Assembly (NCBI GenBank): GCA_023230855.1
Contig: JALNWQ010000007.1
Location: forward strand, 124,001 to 188,000
Length of the DNA: 64,000 nt
From: Solirubrobacteraceae bacterium
GTDB lineage: Bacteria > Actinomycetota > Thermoleophilia > Solirubrobacterales > Solirubrobacteraceae
Direction: 5' to 3'
Shown here: positions 58,493 to 64,000 of the stretch, piece by piece
Layout of the letters: every line of letters starts with the position of its first letter
How positions within the stretch are numbered: position 1 is the first letter of the stretch
Position numbers and translations under genes: made by a program
The notes under the pieces: model-generated
Databases searched by the model: none
Seen by the model: only the letters and a program-made list of their open reading frames with translations
Told to the model about the DNA's origin: nothing

Positions 58493-59758
58493 TCAGCCCG
58501 CCAGGTCGGCGCGGGCGGCGGCGATCGCCGCGGCGCCCTCCTCGCCGACGAGCAGCTCGGGACGCATCGTGCCGGACGCCGGCAGATCGATCGCGGGGAA
58601 CCGGCCGGTGATGGTGAACGACCGGTCGAGCGTCACGACGGTGCTCTCGCCGCCGACCGGGGCGTCGCGCGTGGCGATGATGGTCAGCGACCCGCCCGAC
58701 GCCAGCCGGCGGGCGGCGGACAGGATCCGCCGCGCGGCGCCCTCGCCCAGCCCGTCGAGCGAGTCGACGAGCAGCACCGCGTGACCGCCACCGGCCGCCG
58801 TCCGACGGCCGCGCTCGACGGCCTCGTCGATCGCCTTGGTGCGGTGGTCGGGCGACGCGCCCAGATCGACCGTCGCCGTGGGCTCCAGGCCCGCGTCGAC
58901 CCAGTCACCGGTCTCCTCGGGACGGGTGCCGGCCAGGACGGTGACGACCTCGACCTGCTCGTTGTCGCGCAGCGCGACGCCCAGGCGGCGCAGCGCCTCG
59001 GTCTTGCCGGCGCCGGACGGGCCGGCGATGACCGCCCGCGACCCGCGACCGATCGGGGTGAGCCACCCGATCGCCAGGACGGTCGGGTCGTCGCCCGACG
59101 GCACGAGCAGCTCGTGCGGATGGACCGCGCGCTGGTCGTCGTCGCGGGGGCCGGACGAGCGCGCGTCGGCCGGCTCGCCGTTGACGGTCTCGACGCGCAC
59201 GAGCGACGGGAACCGCTCGCTCCGGCGCGGCGGGCGCACCGGGCCGCTGACCCGGTCGCCGTCGGTCAGCTCGCAGCGGCGGACCTGCCCGGCCGACAGG
59301 AAGACCTCGACGCCGTCGTCGGTGGCGAGGGTGCCGGAGCCGTTGTCGCCGATCGTCACCGCGCCGGTGACCGTCTCGCCGTCCTGCACGGTCGGGCGGT
59401 CGTCGCCGGAGCGACCGCCGTCGGTGGACGGGCGATCGTCGCCGTCCGAGCCGCCACGGCGGCGACGGCGACGGCCGTTGCCCTGGTCGTCTCCCCCGCG
59501 CGCGTCGGCGCTCCGGTCGCGGGCGTCGCCGCGCGTGCCGGACGCCTCGTCCGTCGCGGATCCGCCACGGCGGCGACGACGGCCACCCCGCGACGAGCCC
59601 TCGGACGCGTCGGCGTCGCCCCGGCGGTCGAGGATGGTGCCGATGAGGTCGTCGCGGCGCAGGCGACGGAACCCGTCGATCGCGAGCTCTCCGGCGAGGG
59701 CGTGGAGGTCGGCGAGCGGGCTCGACTCCAGGACCTCACGCGTGAGGACGGCGGACAT
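58493..59758 (-). CDS. Degenerate Rho-like transcription factor ATPase
   Basis: A 421-residue protein with Rho architecture: Rho_N helix bundle (about 9-45), an Arg/Gly/Asp-rich linker (50-125), a cold-shock-type RNA-binding domain (127-200; VEVFLSAGQVRRCEL, GDRVSGPVRPPRRSERF) and a RecA-like ATPase with Walker A GPSGAGKT at 246-253 and LLVDS at 329-333. GSLTIIAT and GRFPAIDLPASGTMRPELL are clearly Rho. But the Q-loop segment after Walker B is replaced by a few residues, the R-loop before LDRS is shortened to VGGESTVV, and the DERPEE catalytic segment reads GTRPEE. It may bind RNA without normal translocation. AAGGAG precedes the ATG. Confidence 0.8.
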   Translation of the reverse strand: MSAVLTREVLESSPLADLHALAGELAIDGFRRLRRDDLIGTILDRRGDADASEGSSRGGRRRRRGGSATDEASGTRGDARDRSADARGGDDQGNGRRRRRRGGSDGDDRPSTDGGRSGDDRPTVQDGETVTGAVTIGDNGSGTLATDDGVEVFLSAGQVRRCELTDGDRVSGPVRPPRRSERFPSLVRVETVNGEPADARSSGPRDDDQRAVHPHELLVPSGDDPTVLAIGWLTPIGRGSRAVIAGPSGAGKTEALRRLGVALRDNEQVEVVTVLAGTRPEETGDWVDAGLEPTATVDLGASPDHRTKAIDEAVERGRRTAAGGGHAVLLVDSLDGLGEGAARRILSAARRLASGGSLTIIATRDAPVGGESTVVTLDRSFTITGRFPAIDLPASGTMRPELLVGEEGAAAIAAARADLAG

Positions 59759-59891
59759 GGCTGCTCCTTGTGATGCGTGGTCGGTGGGCGCCCGGCCGCG
59801 TTGGTGGCAGCGACCGGCGACGCAGATCGTGGACGTCCGTCCGTCGGCCGCACCGGGTGCGCGCGTCGGGAGAAGGTCGCCGCGAACCCTA
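59759..59891 (-). promoter_or_regulatory. Promoter and ~120-base leader of the Rho-like gene
   Basis: TAGGGT at 59886-59891 on the minus strand is the best -10, giving a leader of about 120 bases to ATG 59758. It carries the AAGGAG ribosome site near its end. Canonical rho genes are often autoregulated through long leaders. Confidence 0.4.
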
Positions 59892-59957
59892 GTGCAGCGC
59901 GACCCGGCCGCGCGGCGACCCCGGCCTGAGCAGGCGGTTCCCGATGCGGACCCGCGG

Positions 59958-60650
59958 TCAGGCGGTCGCGCCGGACCGGTCCACCAGGCCCTTGAGCCAG
60001 ACCGCGAACTCGGGGCGCGTCTGCCAGTCGGCGGTGAACTGGTCGATCCCCGACGTGGTGAGCGGATGGGCGAGCATCTGGCGCAGGATCTTGCCCGGGA
60101 CCGTCGCCACGTCGGCGCCGAGCGTGGCCGACGTCGTGACGTGGATCGGGTTGCGGATCGACGCGGCGAGCACCTGCGCCCCGGTCGAGTTGTCGCGGAC
60201 CGCGGCGACGATCTCGGCGAGCGACTCGGCCGAGTCCATGCCGATGTCGTCGAGTCGTCCGAGGAAGCTCGAGATGTACGTGGCGCCCGCCTCGGCGGCG
60301 AGGATCGCCTGCGGAGCGCTGAAGACGAGCGTCATGTTGACGGGGTGGCCCAGGTCGGCCAGCCGCGAGGTGGCCTCGAGGCCCGCCGCGCAGAAGGGCA
60401 CCTTGACGACGATCCGCTCGTCCAGGCCACGCAGCGCGACCCCCTCGGCGACCATCCCGTCGGCGTCCTCGCTCACGACCTCGGCCGACGTCGGCCCGTC
60501 GACGAGGTCGGCGATCCGGCGGATGATCTCCTCGGGCTCGCCGTCCTCCTTGGCCAGCAGGGAGGGGTTGGTGGTCGCGCCGGCGAGGACGCCCCAGCGG
60601 GCGATCTCCTCGACCTCGGCGACCGATCCGGTGTCGATGAACAGCTTCAT
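59958..60650 (-). CDS. fsa: Transaldolase-like fructose-6-phosphate aldolase
   Basis: A 230-residue TIM-barrel class I aldolase of the short transaldolase subfamily. Schiff-base Lys K83 in ERIVVKVPF; MKLFIDTGSVAEVEEIARWG and GATTNPSLLAKE open the family, and FSAPQAILAAEAGATYISSF and ASIRNPIHVT follow. It moves dihydroxyacetone units or cleaves fructose 6-phosphate. I chose ATG 60650; TACTGT at 60700-60705 gives a leader of about 43 bases. An upstream in-frame GTG at 60701 overlaps that -10. Confidence 0.85.
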   Translation of the reverse strand: MKLFIDTGSVAEVEEIARWGVLAGATTNPSLLAKEDGEPEEIIRRIADLVDGPTSAEVVSEDADGMVAEGVALRGLDERIVVKVPFCAAGLEATSRLADLGHPVNMTLVFSAPQAILAAEAGATYISSFLGRLDDIGMDSAESLAEIVAAVRDNSTGAQVLAASIRNPIHVTTSATLGADVATVPGKILRQMLAHPLTTSGIDQFTADWQTRPEFAVWLKGLVDRSGATA

Positions 60651-60699
60651 GAGGGAGGGCTCCGGGGGGACGAACGGGATGGCCGGGGAACGGACCTGC

Positions 60700-60705
60700 A
60701 CAGTA
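60700..60705 (-). promoter_or_regulatory. -10 candidate for transaldolase gene
   Basis: TACTGT on the minus strand, about 50 bases before ATG 60650. Confidence 0.35.
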
Positions 60706-60740
60706 GATGAGCGGCCAGACGGCCGCGACCCGGCGGGCGC

Positions 60741-61694
60741 TCAGCGCACGGCGGGCTCGCGCGACCCACCGGGGTCGCCGTCGTCGTCCTCGTCGTCGTC
60801 GTGCAGCCACTGGAGCCGCAGGTCGCCGCGGTCGACGGCGAGCATCTCCTCGTGCCCGTCGAGGACGGCGCGGACCCGCAGGTAGTCCGCGGCCTCGCGC
60901 ACGTCGTGCATCCGGGCGATCGAGAACCGGGCCCGCTGGGCGCTCCACCCCAGCGCGGCGAGGGTGCCGGCGAGGCGCTGGTGCGGCTCACGGCCGAGGA
61001 TCGTGCCGACGAAGTACTTGCGCGACACGGCCAGCAGCACCGGGTTGCCGTACACGCCGAGGCTCGGCAGGTCGCGCAGGACCTCGACCGACTCGCTGGG
61101 CACCTTGGCGAAGTCCGGTCCCGGATCGAGCACGATCGAGTCGGCGCGGATGCCGGCCTGCAGCGCCCGCTCCCGCAGCTGGTTGAGGACGTTGCGGACG
61201 TCGGCGACGACCCGGCCGCCGTAGTCGGGGAAGTTCTCGGTCTTCGGCGCCGCACGGGTGTGCATGAGCACGATCCCGGCGGCGCGGGCGGCGACGACGT
61301 TCGCCAGGCGGGCGTGGTAGAGCCCGCTGACGTCGTTGATCATGTGCGCCCCGGCGTCGAGGACCGCCTCGGCGACCTCGGGCTTCCACGTGTCGACCGA
61401 CACGAGCAGGCCGTGGCCGACCAGGCGCTCGACGACCGGGACGACCCGCCGGATCTCCTCCGTCGTGCCGGTGACCGGGGTGTGGGTGACCCCCGACTCG
61501 CCGCCGACGTCGATGATGTCGGCGCCCTCGTGGGCGAGGCGCAGGCCGAGCGCCACGCGCTCGTCGGTCGACCGTGGCCGCTGCCGGTCGCTGAACGAGT
61601 CCGGGTTGCAGTTGACGATGCCCATGATCGCCGGGCGCCCGGCGTGCAGCGTCAGGGTCCGGTCGCGTAGCCGCAGGATGAGCGTGTCGCTCAA
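60741..61694 (-). CDS. Dihydropteroate synthase-like protein (FolP family, divergent)
   Basis: A 317-residue TIM-barrel protein. I chose TTG 61694 because GGAGG lies five bases before it and the TTGA overlaps the previous stop. Family blocks: IMGIVNCNPDSFSD at 23-36, GADIIDVGGESG at 57-68, VSVDTWKPEVAE, HMINDVSGL, IVLDPGPDFAKVPS and LLAVSRKYFVG. The usual TRPG pterin-phosphate loop after GGES reads GVTHTP, and the NVTPDSF opening reads NCNPDSF. So it may be a FolP2-type paralogue rather than the folate enzyme. An acidic tail (DDDEDDDGDPGG) ends the protein. Confidence 0.75.
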   Translation of the reverse strand: MSDTLILRLRDRTLTLHAGRPAIMGIVNCNPDSFSDRQRPRSTDERVALGLRLAHEGADIIDVGGESGVTHTPVTGTTEEIRRVVPVVERLVGHGLLVSVDTWKPEVAEAVLDAGAHMINDVSGLYHARLANVVAARAAGIVLMHTRAAPKTENFPDYGGRVVADVRNVLNQLRERALQAGIRADSIVLDPGPDFAKVPSESVEVLRDLPSLGVYGNPVLLAVSRKYFVGTILGREPHQRLAGTLAALGWSAQRARFSIARMHDVREAADYLRVRAVLDGHEEMLAVDRGDLRLQWLHDDDEDDDGDPGGSREPAVR

Positions 61695-62452
61695 GGCGAC
61701 CTCCGGTCGGTCAGGTGGTAGTGGAGGAACAGCGATCCGCCGCCGCGCCATGTCCCGCGCAGCCCCACGGCCCGGGGGCCGTCGGCGATGTCGCCGGCGA
61801 GGATCGTCAGCGGGTCGACGCCGCCCACGAGGAGCGGCGACACGGTGAGGAGGAGCTCGTCGAGGAGCCCGTCGGCGACGAGCGCGGCGAGGAGCGAGGG
61901 GCCGCCCTCGCAGGCCAGCGTCCCGACGCCGCGACGGTGCAGATCGGCGAGCGCCGCGGCCGGGGTGGCGGCCGGCAGCCACACGACCTCGACCCGGTCG
62001 CCCACGTCGAACGGCCGGTCGGCCTCGGTGTAGACCAGCGCGTCGACCACCGACTGGTGCAGCAGCGGCAGGTCGGGGTCGAGGGTGAGCCCGCGGGTGA
62101 TGGTGGCCAGCGGCGGCTCGGCCGACCGGCCGGCCGCGACGCGCGCCTCGCGCTGGTGCGGATCGAGGACGGTGGAGTAGCGCTCGGCGTTGAGCGTGCC
62201 GGGGCCGACGAGCAACGCGTCGACGCGCTCCCGCATCCCGCGGAACACCGCGCGGTCCTCGGGGCTCCCGAGCCCGCCGGACCGCCCGTCGACGGTCGCG
62301 TGCCCGTCGACGCCGGCGACCATCATGCCGATCGTCCGGGGCCGCCCCGGGACCGCCGGCGCGGCGTCGGCGAGCACGGCGTCGAGCACCGCTCCCGCCC
62401 CGATCGACGCGCCGGGGGTCAGCGCCGCGAAGGCGACGTCGGGGTCGCTCAC
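61691..62452 (-). CDS. RibD C-terminal/dihydrofolate-reductase-fold reductase
   Basis: A 253-residue protein with a RibD_C fold: RPRTIGMMVAGVDGHATVDG at the start, RVDALLVGPGTLNAERY in the middle and GTLACEGGPSLLAALVADGLLDELLLTVSPLLVGG at the end. RibD_C proteins reduce pyrimidine or pterin-type rings with NADPH. No deaminase domain is fused, so it is not full RibD. GTG 62452 overlaps the previous stop (GTGA), and its own stop overlaps the DHPS-like start; the coupling hints at a shared pterin-like substrate. Confidence 0.78.
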   Translation of the reverse strand: MSDPDVAFAALTPGASIGAGAVLDAVLADAAPAVPGRPRTIGMMVAGVDGHATVDGRSGGLGSPEDRAVFRGMRERVDALLVGPGTLNAERYSTVLDPHQREARVAAGRSAEPPLATITRGLTLDPDLPLLHQSVVDALVYTEADRPFDVGDRVEVVWLPAATPAAALADLHRRGVGTLACEGGPSLLAALVADGLLDELLLTVSPLLVGGVDPLTILAGDIADGPRAVGLRGTWRGGGSLFLHYHLTDRRSP

Positions 62453-63852
62453 AGGCGCCGGATGACGATCGTCGCGTACGGCGACGGGAGCGACCCGCTG
62501 TCGCGCGTGGTCGTGCTCCGCCGACGGGTGGTGGTGCCGTCGCCCTCGGTCTCGGTCTGCTCCGTGGTGTCGGACGCCGGGGCCTGGGGCTCGGTCGGCT
62601 CGTCGTCCTTCAGGAACGTCAGCGCGAGCAGCACGACGAGGGCGACGAGCAGCACGCCGACGACGGCGACCTGCCAGCGCGGCGGGCGGCCGCGCCCCCG
62701 ACCGTCGTCGTCCCAGTCCTCGTCGTCGCCGTGGTGCTCGTCGTCGTCCCAGTCGTCGTCCCACTCCTCGCCGTCGTCCTCGAGGCCCAGGGCGGCGATG
62801 TCGCCGGCGGTCCACTCGACCGTGGCGTGTGGGTCGTCCGTGGCGCCGGCGTGTGGCGCGGCGGCGGGGTCGCGCGGCTCGGCCGGGGCGTAGGCGTGCT
62901 CGACCGGCGCGCCGGCCGCGGGGTCGCCCGGGGCGCCGTGCGGCTCCGCCGGAGCGACGTCCGCCGCCGCCGGCTCGCTCGGGTGCGCCGCGGCGGCGTA
63001 CGGATCGGCGGCCGTCGCGCCGGGATCGCCGGCGCCGTGCTCCTCGGCCGCCGGCGCGTCGGACGCGGGCCCGGCATCATCCACCGGGGCCGCCGGGGCG
63101 ACGCCTGCCGCGGCCCCGACCGCCGCGTCGCGCAGCCCGTCGGGCACGCTCGCCCGGGCCCACGCCCGGTACGACAGGCCGGCCTCCTCGAGCGCGTCGA
63201 CGACCGATCGCCGGTCGCCGTCGCCCTCGAGCCACTGCGCCAGGGTCAGGCGGGCCTCGGCGCCGCGGAGCTGCCCGTCCTGACGGAGCGCGGCGAGCGC
63301 GACGGCCTCGCGGTCCTCGTCGGACGCCAGCGCGTCCGCGGCGATCGTGCTGCCGCGCATCGCGTCGCGCAGCATGAGCCGCGCCTGGGCGAGCATCGCC
63401 GCCAGGACCGACGGGTCGGCGCGCAGCAGCGCGGCGAGGTCCTGGTGGTCCAGCCGGCTGAGGCCGCGCAGCGCGAGCACCTCGCGCTGGTCGACCGGAA
63501 GCTGCTCGTTGGCCCGCACGACCGACGCCTGCAGGCTCGCCATCGGCACGTTCGCCTCGTCGTGCGCGCGCAGCTGGGCGGCGTACTCCGGGTTGGCCTC
63601 GAGCTGCCCGAGGAGCTGCCGGGCGTGCCAGCTGCCCATGAGCAGGAGGTCCTGCTGGTCGGCGCCCTCGGGCGCGTCCGCGGGGATCCGCTCGGCGACG
63701 GCGGCGAACGCGGCGACGGTGGCGTGCCACGCGGCGCCCGGACTGCCGGTCACGCGCAGCGTCAGGTTGTAGACGGTCTCGCCGTCACGGTCGAACCGCG
63801 CCGCGGCGAGGCCCTCCCGGTCGGCGGGGTTGCTGTGTGCGTCGGTCGCCAT
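62449..63852 (-). CDS. Sigma-factor-like protein with acidic linker and C-terminal membrane anchor
   Basis: A 467-residue protein. Residues 15-60 resemble ECF sigma region 2 (DRDGETVYNLTLRVTGSPG) and residues 117-165 resemble region 4 (LPVDQREVLALRGLSRLDHQDLAALLRA, followed by LAQARLMLRDAM). A long Ala/Pro-rich linker, a strongly acidic stretch (EDDGEEWDDDWDDDEHH), a basic patch RGRGRPPRW and a single membrane helix (VAVVGVLLVALVVLLALTFL) follow, then about 55 external residues. It looks like a sigma-derived, membrane-tethered regulator; whether it still binds RNA polymerase is unknown. TAGGAT at 63866-63871 is the -10 candidate. Confidence 0.65.
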   Translation of the reverse strand: MATDAHSNPADREGLAAARFDRDGETVYNLTLRVTGSPGAAWHATVAAFAAVAERIPADAPEGADQQDLLLMGSWHARQLLGQLEANPEYAAQLRAHDEANVPMASLQASVVRANEQLPVDQREVLALRGLSRLDHQDLAALLRADPSVLAAMLAQARLMLRDAMRGSTIAADALASDEDREAVALAALRQDGQLRGAEARLTLAQWLEGDGDRRSVVDALEEAGLSYRAWARASVPDGLRDAAVGAAAGVAPAAPVDDAGPASDAPAAEEHGAGDPGATAADPYAAAAHPSEPAAADVAPAEPHGAPGDPAAGAPVEHAYAPAEPRDPAAAPHAGATDDPHATVEWTAGDIAALGLEDDGEEWDDDWDDDEHHGDDEDWDDDGRGRGRPPRWQVAVVGVLLVALVVLLALTFLKDDEPTEPQAPASDTTEQTETEGDGTTTRRRSTTTRDSGSLPSPYATIVIRRL

Positions 63853-63865
63853 CCTGATCGACGAG

Positions 63866-63871
63866 ATCCTA
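63866..63871 (-). promoter_or_regulatory. -10 candidate for the sigma-like gene
   Basis: TAGGAT on the minus strand, 13 bases before ATG 63852; it overlaps the stop codon of the next gene upstream. Confidence 0.4.
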
Positions 63872-64000
63872 GGCGTTCGGTCGGTCGCCAGACGAGGATC
63901 CGCCTCCGGGCACCAGCCCCTCGAGCCGCGCCTCCTCCCGGAACGCGTCCACCGCGGCCGTCGTGGCGGCGTCGTCCCAGCCCCGCTCGGGCGCCATCGT
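63869..64000 (-). CDS. C-terminal fragment of an unknown protein
   Basis: An open minus-strand frame enters from the right edge and stops at TAG (63869-63871). It gives 44 residues with an amphipathic helix (DDAATTAAVDAFREEARLEG) and a Gly/Ser-rich end. Too short to name. Same strand and immediately upstream of the sigma-like gene, with no gap for a separate terminator. Confidence 0.5.
   Translation of the reverse strand, partial: TMAPERGWDDAATTAAVDAFREEARLEGLVPGGGSSSGDRPNA

Noticed and set aside
1..64000. tRNA genes, rRNA, prophage or integrative element signatures.
   Set aside because: None was recognised; gene content and base use look uniform across the window, although I could not run a tRNA or phage search.

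Overview
The window is very GC-rich, densely packed chromosome with no tRNA, rRNA, insertion sequence, prophage or CRISPR array that I could recognise. It looks like an actinobacterium. The signs are an FtsZ, MraZ, RsmH, FtsL, FtsI, MurE, MurF, MraY, FtsW, MurG, MurC, FtsQ division and wall cluster with no ftsA, a MurE with the DNPR motif of meso-diaminopimelate enzymes, many GTG starts, and many genes whose start codon lies only 6 to 10 bases after a TANNNT hexamer (leaderless style). The DUF3352 lipoprotein, the propeller plus FecR-like protein and the DUF6285 fusion make me favour the Solirubrobacterales/Thermoleophilia (Patulibacter or Conexibacter-like), but that is inference.

Layout. 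Positions 1-12,941 hold a phosphotransferase-DUF6285 fusion, a Crp/Fnr regulator behind a duplicated promoter, a secreted propeller protein, a CHASE2 adenylate cyclase, a secreted GDSL hydrolase, a LysR regulator, a sugar-lactone oxidase coupled to an alanine-racemase-fold protein, RNase HI and an aminotransferase. Positions 12,988-16,718 are a sulfate ABC importer operon (sbp-cysT-cysW-cysA). Positions 16,932-20,158 carry a macro-like/SIR2 fusion protein downstream of scpA-scpB. Positions 20,238-28,428 hold trpS, a universal stress protein, an aldo/keto reductase, an MMPL transporter, a SRPBCC protein, a PucR-type regulator and a fatty acid desaturase. Positions 28,628-33,863 are the glycine cleavage genes (split P protein, H and T) with a small membrane protein between H and T. 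Positions 34,038-50,135 are the division/wall cluster on the minus strand, transcribed from an mraZ promoter with MraZ-type TGGGG repeats and with further internal promoters. murD and murB are absent and a secreted protein of unknown function sits between murG and murC. Positions 50,673-52,469 encode a DUF3352 lipoprotein. Positions 52,606-57,646 are a six-gene, four-base-overlapping operon: response regulator, histidine kinase, SAF/CpaB-like protein and the Tad motor and membrane proteins TadA, TadB, TadC. The last 6 kb hold an unknown small protein, a degenerate Rho-like ATPase, a fructose-6-phosphate-aldolase-type transaldolase, a divergent dihydropteroate synthase-like protein coupled to a RibD-type reductase, and a sigma-factor-like protein with a membrane anchor.

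The points I would look at first are: the macro-like/SIR2 fusion; the Rho-like protein that has lost both RNA-translocation loops and the catalytic glutamate; the collagen-like Gly-Xaa-Yaa tail on FtsL; the in-frame duplication of a whole leaderless promoter plus start codon in front of the Crp-family gene; the membrane-anchored sigma-like protein; and two LexA-box-like sequences upstream of the division cluster. All functions are assigned by reading motifs by eye; no database search was run.
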